From Tolypothrix sp. PCC 7712 (lineage in GTDB: Bacteria; Cyanobacteriota; Cyanobacteriia; Cyanobacteriales; Nostocaceae): a stretch of 64,000 bases of DNA. How positions within the stretch are numbered: position 1 is the first letter of the stretch; every line of letters begins with the position of its first letter. Under the pieces are notes generated by a model. It saw nothing but the letters and a program-made list of their open reading frames with translations, ran no database searches and was not told the origin of the DNA. Positions 9,504 to 18,704 of this stretch are shown here, in pieces. A program made the position numbers and the translations under genes. The stretch covers positions 930,001-994,000 of the forward strand of contig NZ_CP063785.1 of the NCBI RefSeq assembly GCF_025860405.1, in the 5' to 3' direction.

Positions 9504-9941
9504 TTGGGATTGGGGACAAATCAATTCAAAATTCGTCTTGTAAAGTTTGCTCAACGGGGGGAACCCCCGCACGCAACTTTCCGCAAAATTCAAAATTCAA
9601 AATTACAGAACTCCTGGGGATTGATGTCTGGGGAACTGGGGACTAGAATTGAGTATTTTTATTTAGCAATATTTTTAAGATAGTTAATTTTAGGAAAATA
9701 CTATTAGTTAGTGTTAAAAATCGTTATTTACTATTTCTTATTTCTAATTAGCCAGTCCCTAGTCACCAATCCCTAATACCCAATCCCTTTTGTCAACAAT
9801 TCCAGACAAATTATCTTCCTATGGCCTAAGCTGATGGGAAAATTAGATATGAATATAAGGATTTTATTAAACTTTTCTATTAAAATGAAATCTTAATTAC
9901 AGAATCCAAGCATTAACTTAGCTATTCTCAGAGGTTTGACA
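9504..9941. other. Intergenic region upstream of acetolactate synthase
   Basis: This region contains the first copy of a palindromic dispersed repeat (9543-9589) and an AT-rich stretch (9650-9770). The probable promoter for the acetolactate synthase gene lies close to 9840-9930. No ORF with coding character was seen. Confidence 0.6.
9543..9589. repeat. Dispersed palindromic repeat (family R1), copy 1
   Basis: The core AAAGTTTGCTCAACGGGGGG followed by AACCCCCGCACGCAACTTT folds as a hairpin around a G6-AA-C5 centre. The same core is at 45669-45741 and, in the opposite orientation, at 39932-40004. All three copies sit next to AAAATTCAAAATT or AAAATCCAAAATC type tracts. Confidence 0.85.
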
Positions 9942-11831
9942 GTGCGATCGCCTTCCCGAATCAGTCCCCCCCAAACCGAGAATCACACCCAGCCTAAAAC
10001 CATCAAGACTGTGGTAACACCGCAACGGGCCTCCGGCGGGTTCGCCCTCTTGGACAGCCTCCAGCGTCACGGTGTTGAGTATATTTTTGGTTATCCCGGT
10101 GGCGCAATTTTGCCAATTTACGATGACCTTTACAAGGTGGAAGCAACAAGTGGCATTAAGCATATCCTTGTACGCCACGAACAAGGTGCTTCCCATGCGG
10201 CTGATGGCTATGCCCGTGCTACAGGTAAGGTAGGAGTGTGTTTTGGTACTTCTGGCCCAGGGGCGACTAACTTGGTAACAGGTATCGCTACCGCCTACAT
10301 GGACTCAATTCCCATGATTGTGGTGACTGGACAAGTACCACGGGCCTCAATTGGTACAGATGCATTTCAAGAAACAGATATTTACGGTATTACCTTACCA
10401 ATTGTCAAACACTCTTATGTAGTGCGTGACCCTAGAGATATGGCGCGCATTGTAGCAGAAGCATTCCATATTGCTAGCACCGGCAGGCCAGGGCCAGTAT
10501 TAATTGATGTTCCTAAAGATGTAGCCTTAGAAGAATTTGACTATGTACCAGTAGAACCAGGTTCTGTAAAATTACGCGGCTATCGTCCCACTGTTAAAGG
10601 CAATCCCCGTCAAATCAATGCGGCAATTCAGTTAATTAGTGAAAGCCGCCGACCGCTATTGTATGTCGGTGGTGGTGCGATCGCAGCTGGAGCGCATGAA
10701 GAAGTTAAGGAACTAGCTGAGTTATTCAATATCCCTGTGACCACCACTTTGATGGGAATCGGGATTTTTGACGAACATCATCCCCTAGCTTTGGGTATGT
10801 TGGGAATGCATGGCACAGCTTACGCTAACTTTGCTGTGACTGATTGCGATTTGTTAATTTGCGTGGGTGCGAGATTTGATGACCGGGTAACTGGGAAGTT
10901 GGATGAATTTGCTTCCAAAGCGAAAGTCATTCACATCGATATCGACCCCGCCGAAGTTGGGAAAAACCGCGTTCCAGATGTACCCATTGTTGGTGATGTG
11001 CGAAATGTCTTAAGTGACTTGCTGCGTCGCTGCAAACACACAGGTACAAAAGGTACACCCAACCAAAACCAAGAATGGTTAAACCTGGTTAACCGTTGGC
11101 GGGAAGATTATCCCCTCGTTGTACCCCAACATCCCGATAGTATCTCTCCCCAAGAGGTAATTGTGGAAGTCGGTCGCCAAGCACCCGATGCTTTCTACAC
11201 CACAGATGTTGGTCAACATCAAATGTGGGCAGCACAATTCCTCAAAAATGGCCCCCGTCGCTGGATTTCTAGCGCTGGGTTGGGAACAATGGGCTTTGGT
11301 GTACCTGCAGCAATGGGAGCAAAAGCTGCATTCCCTGATGAAGAAGTTATCTGTATCAGTGGTGATGCGAGTTTCCAAATGTGTTTGCAAGAATTGGGTA
11401 CGCTTGCACAATATGGTCTAAATATCAAGACTATAATTCTCAACAATGGTTGGCAGGGAATGGTACGCCAATGGCAGCAAGCCTTTTACGGTGAGCGTTA
11501 CTCCTGCTCTAACATGGAAGTAGGGATGCCAGATGTTGAGTATTTAGCCAAAGCCTATGGTATTAAAGGCATGGTAATTCGCAAACGGGAAGAACTCCAA
11601 GATGCGATCGCCGAAATGCTGGCGTATGATGGCCCTGTAGTTGTAGATGTACGCGTTACCAGAGATGAAAACTGCTATCCAATGGTAGCCCCAGGTAAAA
11701 ATAACGCCCAAATGATTGGCTTACCCAAGCAATCACCAAAAACATCTACAGAACCCGTTTACTGTAGCAACTGTGGCTCTAAAAACCTGCCCACACACAA
11801 CTTCTGTTCTGAGTGCGGGACGAAACTGTAA
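9942..11831 (+). CDS. ilvB: Acetolactate synthase large subunit with C-terminal zinc ribbon
   Basis: I chose GTG 9942 because AGAGG ends 7 nt upstream; the in-frame TTG at 9936 is too close to that site. The 629-residue product has the three thiamine-diphosphate enzyme domains: N-terminal [13 protein letters not shown] with [17 protein letters not shown], the central FAD-binding/regulatory domain, and the C-terminal ThDP motif [13 protein letters not shown]...ILNN. It condenses pyruvate or 2-oxobutyrate in branched-chain amino-acid synthesis and normally pairs with a small subunit IlvN, not in this window. The extra tail (about 604-629) has CSNCG...FCSECG, four cysteines of a zinc-ribbon type that the catalytic fold does not need. 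Confidence 0.93.
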   Translation: MRSPSRISPPQTENHTQPKTIKTVVTPQRASGGFALLDSLQRHGVEYIFGYPGGAILPIYDDLYKVEATSGIKHILVRHEQGASHAADGYARATGKVGVCFGTSGPGATNLVTGIATAYMDSIPMIVVTGQVPRASIGTDAFQETDIYGITLPIVKHSYVVRDPRDMARIVAEAFHIASTGRPGPVLIDVPKDVALEEFDYVPVEPGSVKLRGYRPTVKGNPRQINAAIQLISESRRPLLYVGGGAIAAGAHEEVKELAELFNIPVTTTLMGIGIFDEHHPLALGMLGMHGTAYANFAVTDCDLLICVGARFDDRVTGKLDEFASKAKVIHIDIDPAEVGKNRVPDVPIVGDVRNVLSDLLRRCKHTGTKGTPNQNQEWLNLVNRWREDYPLVVPQHPDSISPQEVIVEVGRQAPDAFYTTDVGQHQMWAAQFLKNGPRRWISSAGLGTMGFGVPAAMGAKAAFPDEEVICISGDASFQMCLQELGTLAQYGLNIKTIILNNGWQGMVRQWQQAFYGERYSCSNMEVGMPDVEYLAKAYGIKGMVIRKREELQDAIAEMLAYDGPVVVDVRVTRDENCYPMVAPGKNNAQMIGLPKQSPKTSTEPVYCSNCGSKNLPTHNFCSECGTKL

Positions 11832-11895
11832 ATATAGTGCTGAGTTGTGAGTGCTGAGTGCTGAGTTATGAGTGGGGAGTCTCACTTATTGTTCA

Positions 11896-11975
11896 GTAAT
11901 TTAGTAAGAAGCTTTCTAAATTAGAGGCGCGGAAAGCGTCTGAAAAGCAGAGGATTTTATCCTCTGCTTTTTTTT
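11896..11975 (+). ncRNA. Possible small RNA or terminator-containing 3' leader (two hairpins)
   Basis: A first short hairpin (GGCGC GGAAA GCGTC, about 11927-11941) is followed at once by a strong hairpin with a poly-T tail at 11946-11975. The compact layout, about 65 bp after the ilvB stop, could be a processed 3' UTR or an independent small RNA. No known cyanobacterial sRNA family was recognised, so this is only a candidate. Confidence 0.3.
11946..11975 (+). terminator. Rho-independent-like terminator after ilvB
   Basis: GCAGAGGAT, a loop of TTT, and ATCCTCTGC form a 9-bp perfect stem followed by eight T residues (11968-11975). The orientation fits termination of ilvB transcription or of a small RNA starting between 11832 and 11945. 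Confidence 0.8.
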
Positions 11976-12156
11976 GGGAAAAAATTTTTAAACAAATTAC
12001 TAAATTTGTTATTTTTGCAATTTTCGTGGGAACCATAGCTTTCAAGCAGCTGTGTGTAGCATTTCTGGTATGAAATACAAAATTCTTTCCCAATATGCGC
12101 CATCAGCAATATAAAGATAAACTGCCCAGCAATCAGGGAATTTTGAAAGGTTAATT

Positions 12157-12624
12157 ATGATTAAACCCAAATTGAGCAACCGTCGTACTAGTAGTTCAGT
12201 AGTTTTAGAACCAGAAGTTGCGATCGCAGTCATTGGACTTTTGTCCGCAGCGTCAGATGGTGAGGGAATAACTATAGAAGAAGAGTATGCTTTGAGTGAA
12301 ATGCTAAGTGGAATTTCCCAATTTGAAAATTACTCTGATGAAGACTACCGCAACTTAACAGACAAAGTTTATAGTTTGCTAGAGTCAACAGCACCACAGG
12401 ATTTATTAGCACAAGCGATTGATTCCTTGCCCGATCAGGATTATTGCGAAGCTGCTTATATTACTGCGCTTTTGGTAGTAGGGATTGATGAAGAAGTACC
12501 TGATTCTGAGCAAGATTATATTTCTAGCTTGCAAGAAGACTTAAATATTTCTGACAAACGCGCAAAACAGATTATCGACGAAATTTTTGGCGAAGATGAT
12601 GAAACTGAATATGACGATGAATAA
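12157..12624 (+). CDS. TerB-like conserved protein
   Basis: 155 residues. The segment EVAIAVIGLLSAASDGEGIT followed by IEEEYALSEML matches the acidic helix pair of the TerB/tellurite-resistance-like family (…A..ADG.I..EE…), with a second related unit around LLVVGIDEEVPDSEQDYISS. The C terminus is highly acidic (FGEDDETEYDDE). TerB-like proteins are all-helical and are thought to bind metal ions at acidic loops; the role in cyanobacteria is unknown. It is a single gene followed by a good terminator. Confidence 0.7.
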   Translation: MIKPKLSNRRTSSSVVLEPEVAIAVIGLLSAASDGEGITIEEEYALSEMLSGISQFENYSDEDYRNLTDKVYSLLESTAPQDLLAQAIDSLPDQDYCEAAYITALLVVGIDEEVPDSEQDYISSLQEDLNISDKRAKQIIDEIFGEDDETEYDDE

Positions 12625-12708
12625 TAATTCTTTGGCTTTTTGATTATTCAGGATTTACCTAACTAATCCGTTAGTTCATTTGTTCAATTGCAGATTACTC
12701 AAGTGTGT

Positions 12709-12749
12709 AGCTCATGATAGCGTTTAAATTGCTAATCATGAGCTTTTTA
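12709..12749 (+). terminator. Terminator after TerB-like gene
   Basis: AGCTCATGATAGC (12709-12721) pairs with GCTAATCATGAGCT (12731-12744) apart from one bulged base. A TTTTATTT tract follows. It is placed about 85 bp past the stop codon of the TerB-like gene. Confidence 0.65.
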
Positions 12750-12813
12750 TTTAAATGATGACGGTTGACGGTTGACTGTTAATATCAATTCCCGAAAATT
12801 ATGCCCATATCCT

Positions 12814-13014
12814 AATACGCTTGGGTTGAGCTTATTAGTGATTGATTTGTCACTGATTAAAAAAGCTCTTTCAATTGGGGGATTCTCCCTCAAACCCCCG
12901 ATTGGGTGACGGTTGCGTCCCCTAAACCCCCTCCAAAATTATTGTTCTGTTTTTTTGTTGAGTAACTAGTTTTTTGGTTTTGTTATCAATTAATTTTCTT
13001 AACCCAAGCGTATT
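12814..13014. mobile_element. MITE-like element, family M2, copy 1
   Basis: Perfect 14-bp terminal inverted repeats AATACGCTTGGGTT (12814-12827) and AACCCAAGCGTATT (13001-13014) enclose about 170 bp. The interior contains TTAGTGATTGATTTGTCACT, GGGGGATTCTCCC, GATTGGGTGACGGTTGCGTC and GAGTAACTAGTTTTTTGG. The same interior is found at 20784-20978. ATATCCTA occurs on both sides (12807-12814 and 13020-13027), a possible target duplication, although the exact boundary is ambiguous. There is no coding capacity. Confidence 0.8.
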
Positions 13015-13110
13015 GGCCTATATCCTAGCTAAGGAACATTTGAAAAATTTGATTTTCTTAATTTGGAATTTTGAATTGTATTATTATCTAATAGTTTTTA
13101 GTATTATGTG

Positions 13111-14580
13111 ATGACTCAAAAAATTACTGTTGGTTTAATGTTACTGCTTCTCGGTACTCAGATTAGTATTAGCCAACAAGCCGCTACCGCCCAAACACCA
13201 ACACCAATAGCACCAGCATCTACCACTAAAGCCATTTGTCCCGCCCAGTTTGGAACATCTATAGATGCTATAATCAATCGTCCCTCGTTTAATCGAGTCC
13301 GCTGGGGGATATTAGTACAATCAATATCATCTGGGCAAACACTTTACAGCCGGGATGCTCAAAAATATTTTACTCCTGCTTCTAATACAAAATTGTTAAC
13401 AACCGCCGCAGCTTTGCAGCAATTAGGTGCAAATTTCCGAATTCGTACCTCTATTTATCAGAATGCTAATGGAGTTTTGCGTGTTGTTGGTAGAGGAGAT
13501 CCCAGCTTAAGCGATACTCAATTGCAAACATTAGCCCAGCAATTGCAAAGAAAAGGTATTACTCAAATTAAGCAATTAATTGCCGATGATAGTTATATCC
13601 AAGGAGATATAGTTAACTCAACTTGGGAATGGGAAGATGTACAGTCAGATTATGGTGCGCCTATTGGCAGCTTTATATTGAATGAAAATATTTTTAGTTT
13701 GAAATTAATTCCACAAACCATAGGTAAACCTTTACAAATTGCCTGGAATGATACTAATGAAGCGGCAAGGTGGCGGATAGTTAATCAATCAACTACAGTC
13801 AACAAAAATCAAGAAAATAATATCAATATTACCCGCGATTTAACAGGAACAGTGTTACGTATACAAGGGCAATTATCACAAGATTCTCAACCTTATTTAG
13901 CAACCTTACCTGTAGTTGACCCTAACTATTATTTTTTACGCAGTTTTCGGACTGTATTAGCAAAGCAAAATATTACTTTAGGACAAACATTAGTATTAAA
14001 TAGTGGTAGTAATCAGCAGGAAATTGCGGCGGTAGATTCGCCTCCTTTATCTGAGTTAATTAAGATAACTCTGGAAGATAGTAATAATCTTTATGCTGAA
14101 GCTTTACTAAGAGCATTAGCTATCAAACAGCCCAGAGTTCAAAATAAAACTACTGCTGATATTGGCTTAGAAGTTCTTAAAACGAGTTTAACCCAATTAG
14201 GAGTTGACCCCACCACTTATTTTTTAGTAGATGGTTCTGGGTTATCACGTCGCAACTTAATATCGCCTGAAGCTTTAGTACAAACTTTGCGTTTAATAGC
14301 CAAAACACCAAACTCAGCTATTTATCGTGCCGCATTACCAGTAGCGGGGAAAAGTGGTACCTTAAAAAATCGCTTTCGCAATACTCCTGCGGCAGGAATT
14401 GTCCAAGCAAAAACTGGTACATTAACTGGTGCGGTTTCGCTCTCGGGATATGTCAATGGGGCTAAATATGAACCTTTAGTTTTCAGTATTATGGTAAATC
14501 AAAGCGAACAACCAGTCAGGAATTTGCGACCAGCCATTGATGACATTGTGGTGTTGTTAACACAGTTGCAACGTTGTTAA
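13111..14580 (+). CDS. dacB: D-alanyl-D-alanine carboxypeptidase/endopeptidase (PBP4/DacB class)
   Basis: 489 residues from ATG 13111 (a GTG at 13108 immediately precedes it). An N-terminal signal peptide ends near QQAATAQ. The class C penicillin-binding signature is complete: SNTK (Ser91, Lys94), an SNN motif in LEDSNNLYAEALLRAL, and KTG in QAKTGTLTGAVSLSGYV. Between the first two motifs is the long insertion typical of the peptidase S13 family. The enzyme trims peptidoglycan peptides in the periplasm. It is a single gene preceded by M2 copy 1, which could affect its upstream regulatory region. Confidence 0.92.
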   Translation: MTQKITVGLMLLLLGTQISISQQAATAQTPTPIAPASTTKAICPAQFGTSIDAIINRPSFNRVRWGILVQSISSGQTLYSRDAQKYFTPASNTKLLTTAAALQQLGANFRIRTSIYQNANGVLRVVGRGDPSLSDTQLQTLAQQLQRKGITQIKQLIADDSYIQGDIVNSTWEWEDVQSDYGAPIGSFILNENIFSLKLIPQTIGKPLQIAWNDTNEAARWRIVNQSTTVNKNQENNINITRDLTGTVLRIQGQLSQDSQPYLATLPVVDPNYYFLRSFRTVLAKQNITLGQTLVLNSGSNQQEIAAVDSPPLSELIKITLEDSNNLYAEALLRALAIKQPRVQNKTTADIGLEVLKTSLTQLGVDPTTYFLVDGSGLSRRNLISPEALVQTLRLIAKTPNSAIYRAALPVAGKSGTLKNRFRNTPAAGIVQAKTGTLTGAVSLSGYVNGAKYEPLVFSIMVNQSEQPVRNLRPAIDDIVVLLTQLQRC

Positions 14581-14824
14581 GAAAAAAATAATTGGAATCA
14601 AGGAAATATTGCCCAAAGAATTTTAAACTTAATGGGGGTTGTGCAAATTCAGGGATACTAACTAGAGCGACAATATAGGTAGTCATGATTATGAACTGGG
14701 GAAAGTAGATGAATCATTTTTGTCATTAGTTATTGGTCAAGAATTAAGAGTTATAAATTATTGTTCTCCTATCTTCTTTGTTCCAATTACCCATTACCCA
14801 TTACCCAGTCCCCAATCCCTTGAT

Positions 14825-15973
14825 ATGCAAATATATCTAGATTACAGTGCCACAACTCCCACCCGCCCTGAAGCGATCGCAGTTATGCAAAAAGTTCTCG
14901 CTCAACAATGGGGGAATCCTTCCAGCTTACATGAGTGGGGAAATCGGGCGGCGACAATTTTGGAACAAGCTAGATTCCAGGTTGCAGGATTAATTAACGC
15001 CTCTGTTCCCGAATCAATTATCTTTACCTGTGGTGGCACTGAGGCGGATAATTTAGCAATTATGGGTGTGGCTCGATTGTATGCTGTGCCGCAACACATA
15101 ATTATTTCTAGTGTGGAACATTCGGCAATTTCCGAAACGGCGCGATTGCTGGAAATGTGGGGTTGGGAAGTTACTCGCTTACCTGTAGATGCTAAAGGTA
15201 GAGTCAACCCCCAAGATTTAACAGCCGCATTGCGTCCTCATACTGTTTTGGTATCGATAATTTATGGACAAAGTGAAGTTGGTACAGTTCAAGCGATCGC
15301 AGAACTGGGAACTATTGCCCGTAATCATGGGGTATTATTTCACACGGATGCAGTACAGGTTGTAGGACGTTTACCAATTGATGTGGAAACATTGCCTGTA
15401 GATTTACTGAGCTTATCTAGTCATAAAATATATGGGCCTCAAGGTGTGGGGGCGTTGTATGTGCGTCCGGGTGTAGAGTTAATACCTTTATTTGGTGGTG
15501 GAGGACAAGAGAGGGGACTACGTTCTGGAACACAAGCTGTACCGATCATTGCTGGCTTTGGTGTAGCAGCTGAACTCGCAGCCCAAGAAATGCCAAAAGA
15601 AACACCGCGATTAATTCAATTACGCGATCGCTTATTTGCTCAATTAGTCGATCTACCTGGTTTAATTCCCACAGGCGATAGTGAGCATCGTTTACCCCAT
15701 CATCTAAGTTTTTGTTTAGAATCCGCCGATGGCGAAAAACTGAGCGGTAAAACTATAGTCAGGCAATTAAATTTAGCCGGAATTGGTATTAGTGCTGGTG
15801 CAGCTTGTCATAGTGGGAAACTTAGCCCTAGCCCGATACTTTTGGCAATGGGTTATTCAGAAAAAGCAGCTTTGGGCGGAATTCGTTTGACATTGGGACG
15901 TGAAACCACCGCCGCAGATGTAGATTGGACTGCGATCGCTTTAAAGCAGGTTTTGCAAAGATTGACACAGTAG
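14825..15973 (+). CDS. Cysteine desulfurase (NifS/IscS family)
   Basis: I use ATG 14825, giving MQIYLDYSATTPTRPEA, the canonical start of this family; the frame extends upstream to 14720 only through low-complexity intergenic sequence. The 382-residue product has the PLP lysine in SLSSHKIYGPQGVGALYV, the FHTDAVQVVG region that contacts the cofactor, and the mobile-loop catalytic cysteine in SAGAACHSGK. It is a PLP enzyme releasing sulfur from cysteine for Fe-S cluster or thio-cofactor assembly. No iscU, nifU or suf gene is adjacent, so its partner is not evident. Confidence 0.92.
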   Translation: MQIYLDYSATTPTRPEAIAVMQKVLAQQWGNPSSLHEWGNRAATILEQARFQVAGLINASVPESIIFTCGGTEADNLAIMGVARLYAVPQHIIISSVEHSAISETARLLEMWGWEVTRLPVDAKGRVNPQDLTAALRPHTVLVSIIYGQSEVGTVQAIAELGTIARNHGVLFHTDAVQVVGRLPIDVETLPVDLLSLSSHKIYGPQGVGALYVRPGVELIPLFGGGGQERGLRSGTQAVPIIAGFGVAAELAAQEMPKETPRLIQLRDRLFAQLVDLPGLIPTGDSEHRLPHHLSFCLESADGEKLSGKTIVRQLNLAGIGISAGAACHSGKLSPSPILLAMGYSEKAALGGIRLTLGRETTAADVDWTAIALKQVLQRLTQ

Positions 15974-16054
15974 GCAAAGGGTGCAGAGAACATAGAATAA
16001 GGGTAAAGAAAAATCCTCTTTTGCACCTCTGCTCCCTCTGCTAGTGATAAATCC

Positions 16055-16177
16055 CTAGTAGTCTGCCAAAGTTTTTTTGACAGGCGGGGAAAAGGGTAAA
16101 GCTTTTAAACCCTTCCCCATTGCCCTTTTCCCTTTACCCAATCTATACCTGTCAATATTTGTGTGTTGAACTACTAG
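16055..16177. mobile_element. MITE-like element (family M4) abutting the cpcL stop codon
   Basis: The ends CTAGTAGT (16055-16062) and ACTACTAG (16170-16177) are inverted. Just inside them TTGACAGG and CCTGTCAA are also inverted. The middle is a GGGGAAAAGGGTAAAG/CCCTTTTCCCTTTACCC hairpin like that in family M1. The right end contains the TAG stop codon of cpcL (16174-16176). Confidence 0.6.
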
Positions 16178-16899
16178 AACGGGCCAATCTGTGGGAACAA
16201 GCCAAAATAAGTGAGCAAAGATAAGGTTGCTATTAAAGCCAGTCCAGAACCGACGATTGACAACACCAAATCTCTGTTACGACTACGTAGGAAAGTTTGT
16301 AAATTCATGGGTATATAACCTCTGCGTGGTAGTTGATCGCGGTAATCAGTGCCGTAGCGTGCCATGCGTTCAAAGGGTAACTCGCCTCTAGAACGCTGGG
16401 GTAAAACCCGCCGCAGTTGGTAAGGAACTGTATGATCACCAAAGTTATCAAGATATTCCTCACTGTTGATCAGCTCTGTAATGAAGCCTGCTATACCTTT
16501 AGTAGCAATAACAGTTGACCAAGCAAATTTTTCGCGATCGCTATAAATTCTCCGCCCTAAAACCCTTTGTACACAGATTTCTACAAAGCGGTAATTATTG
16601 TTAACATCGTAATTCAGCCTTCTAAAGGAATCGGATAGAACCAATCCGCGAATAAATTCCCTAACTGTGATCATTCCTGTTCTCAGTTGAGATTCTAGAA
16701 TGATTTGGCGATTACTAGACAGCATTTGCTGTTCATGAAAAATTTGCCGATAAGCTGCCAAAATCAAAGCATCCATTTCAGTAGGTGATGGCAGATTGTC
16801 GGTTGTGTGAATTCTGGGTTTTTCTTCACCAGGGATCTCAAAGCCAACAACACGCTGATTTTGAGATGAAGGACTGTACTCCAACAAAGGAATCGACAT
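16174..16899 (-). CDS. cpcL: Membrane-anchored rod linker CpcL (CpcG2/CpcG3-type)
   Basis: I use ATG 16899 (MSIPLLEYSPS), with AAAGGTGT upstream, giving 241 residues. Residues about 15-180 form a Pfam PBS linker domain (FRRLNYDVNNNYRFVEICVQ, VLGRRIYSDREKFAWSTVIA, GIAGFITELINSEEYLDNFG). The diagnostic feature is the C-terminal hydrophobic helix LVLSIVGSGLALIATLSLLT. It marks CpcL, which anchors rod-only phycobilisomes to thylakoids and passes energy mainly to photosystem I. CpcG1-type core linkers lack it. The gene is not in a cpc operon here and no CcaS/CcaR sensor pair is adjacent. The stop codon lies inside a small inverted-repeat element. Confidence 0.9.
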   Translation of the reverse strand: MSIPLLEYSPSSQNQRVVGFEIPGEEKPRIHTTDNLPSPTEMDALILAAYRQIFHEQQMLSSNRQIILESQLRTGMITVREFIRGLVLSDSFRRLNYDVNNNYRFVEICVQRVLGRRIYSDREKFAWSTVIATKGIAGFITELINSEEYLDNFGDHTVPYQLRRVLPQRSRGELPFERMARYGTDYRDQLPRRGYIPMNLQTFLRSRNRDLVLSIVGSGLALIATLSLLTYFGLFPQIGPF

Positions 16900-17208
16900 G
16901 ATAAACACCTTTACGCTATTCGCTGACATGAAAAAGCACAGCATTGGTCGATCGATTTGAGTCACACTCGATAACCGCAGCTTCTAATTCGCAGCCAATT
17001 GACTGCTATCCAAATTCGGAATTTCAAAATTCAGAATAATCTTGTTTGGTAGATTCACCTTGTGATTTGCGAGAGAAAGCAGTAATTCGTAACACTTTAT
17101 GAGTAATTTTGCTTATCTCTATCCAAACCATAAATTATCCCAATCTCTGGACTGAGCAAGATTTTTCTTCCCCCTGCTCGCTGCCCCTGATTCAATAGTG
17201 ATGGGATA
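16900..17208. other. Intergenic region upstream of cpcL
   Basis: This 309-bp gap is between the cpcL start and the end of the next minus-strand gene. It should hold the cpcL promoter on the minus strand. I saw no clear operator, structured RNA or ORF. Confidence 0.5.
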
Positions 17209-17820
17209 TTAGTCTTCGTTAGCAGTCCCTGATTCTCCTCGCCAAAATGCTAATGGGTTCTGAGTGGGACAGCAATCAGGATAAAATCGCAGGTAAGATT
17301 CCATACCAGGTTGTAAAGGAGGCGGCGCAATACCCAATCCCAGGCAGAGGTGAGAGAGCGATCGCGCAAATTGTTCGTGATGACCGGGAGAGCCGACATG
17401 AGCATGGGCATATTCATGGACTACTAATCGCAGCCAGTCTGCCGGCACAACTCGTCCCACATCTATCAGGATGGTAATAGGATTTGTCTGAAGATTGCAC
17501 AGAGCATCAATCCCAAAGGATTGAGCAATGGGAGCAGCAAAAATTTGAATCGTAGGTTGCTCCCAAGGGTGAAAACAATCATGGCAAGCCTGAAGACACT
17601 CTTCCAGTTGTTGGTTCACCGCATCAATATGTTCGCAGATCCAGACACACAGAGATTTACGATTTTCTAAATCATACACCACATCTATCATCTCTGCATC
17701 AAGGGCTAGACTTCTCACTCCATAGAGATAGTCTAACCCTCGTGTAAAGGGATCTGTGCTGGTGGTGAAGATTAATTTACCAACCGAAGAAGGAGAAGTG
17801 TTTTGTGGGTTCAGCCGCAT
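17209..17820 (-). CDS. Putative zinc metallopeptidase-like conserved protein
   Basis: 203 residues from ATG 17820. A zincin-type motif RLVVHEYAHAHVGSPGHHEQF gives HEYAH plus a nearby His-His-Glu that could complete the metal site. The upstream LIDVGRVVPADWL segment is the expected supporting strand. There is no signal peptide, so it is presumably cytoplasmic. The start lies 44 bp inside the 3' end of the upstream bilin-lyase gene, so the two are probably co-transcribed and translationally coupled. A role in phycobiliprotein turnover or maturation is only suggested by this linkage. The family appears confined to cyanobacteria as far as I can recall. Confidence 0.6.
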   Translation of the reverse strand: MRLNPQNTSPSSVGKLIFTTSTDPFTRGLDYLYGVRSLALDAEMIDVVYDLENRKSLCVWICEHIDAVNQQLEECLQACHDCFHPWEQPTIQIFAAPIAQSFGIDALCNLQTNPITILIDVGRVVPADWLRLVVHEYAHAHVGSPGHHEQFARSLSHLCLGLGIAPPPLQPGMESYLRFYPDCCPTQNPLAFWRGESGTANED

Positions 17821-18409
17821 TGTTTATCTGATCGGGAGTCTGATTTGAGAGGTTAGCTTCATCCTGGTTAGAAGGAACCTCTGAAGCATCTGCAACCCGG
17901 AATTCGGTACAGAATGTGGCGGTGCTAAAACCACCAAATCTTTTGACTGTACTGCTTCTCATCCGGAGGCTAGGACTCACAAACCAGAATCTCTCAATCG
18001 AACTCATGGTTTCATATTCAGTGATCAAGACTAATGCGTCTTCATCATCCATGTGATAGCGTCCTGCAACTGGGACAATTTCCGCATAACCTCGTTCTCG
18101 CAGCAGCGATCCTTGACGGGGATTATCAACATCAGGAATCAGAGAAAACACTGTAGAACCTTCATGGTTTTCATCTTCTTTATCCCATCCCATTGCACCC
18201 TGCCAAGATACAAAGGCACCACCAATAGCCAACTTGGGGTCAACCTCATGGAGTTGGCAAATCTCGATCACTTTTGGATCGTCGGCAGCAAGGGCTTGAA
18301 CAATAATCTCAGATTCTCCAGCCTCAGATCTCTTGAAGGCTAGGTGGTGTGTCGTCCGTTGCGATCGCCATTTACCAGTACTTAGTTCAAAAAACTCCAT
18401 TGCATCCAT
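17777..18409 (-). CDS. Phycobiliprotein lyase, CpcS/CpeS family
   Basis: 210 residues. The start MDAMEFFELSTGKWRSQRTT and the segments KLAIGGAFVSWQG and STVFSLIPD match the CpcS/CpeS lipocalin-like bilin lyases, which attach phycocyanobilin or phycoerythrobilin to the conserved Cys-84-type site of phycobiliprotein subunits. Residues after about 175 (VPSNQDEANLSNQ...) are a low-complexity extension. The gene overlaps the following metallopeptidase-like gene by 44 bp. It sits 0.9 kb from cpcL on the same strand, giving a small light-harvesting patch. Whether it is CpcS, CpcU or a CpeS paralogue needs a tree. Confidence 0.85.
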   Translation of the reverse strand: MDAMEFFELSTGKWRSQRTTHHLAFKRSEAGESEIIVQALAADDPKVIEICQLHEVDPKLAIGGAFVSWQGAMGWDKEDENHEGSTVFSLIPDVDNPRQGSLLRERGYAEIVPVAGRYHMDDEDALVLITEYETMSSIERFWFVSPSLRMRSSTVKRFGGFSTATFCTEFRVADASEVPSNQDEANLSNQTPDQINNAAEPTKHFSFFGW

Positions 18410-18663
18410 AACTTAAAAGCAAACTCCAAACAAAAAGTTGAGTATCCCAATTCTTGATCAATTATAAAACTGCAAGCGCCATCCTCATTTCAATAAGGAC
18501 TAAAGCTGCGTGTCATATTCTTTTCGTAAATATTCTCAAAAGTCAAGGGGCAGAGTAGAGACGCGATTAATCGTGTCTCTTCAAGCAATGTGCTTCTTTG
18601 CCCTCAAAACTCAATAATTTAATTCTGAAAGTCCCCTAGCTGCTAGCTGTAGAAGGGAATCGC

Positions 18664-18694
18664 TGTAGTTTATAAAATGTAAAGATAAACTACA
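18664..18694. promoter_or_regulatory. Inverted repeat upstream of the 55-aa gene
   Basis: TGTAGTTTAT (18664-18673) and ATAAACTACA (18685-18694) are perfect 10-bp inverted arms separated by 11 bp. They end 10 bp before the ATG at 18705. The position could be an operator or an RNA hairpin controlling the small gene. No known cyanobacterial regulator site was recognised. Confidence 0.45.
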
Positions 18695-18704
18695 AGAAAT
18701 TTAC

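Noticed and set aside
11079..11446. Several frames of 75-110 codons inside ilvB
   Set aside because: Shadows of a strongly conserved gene in other frames.
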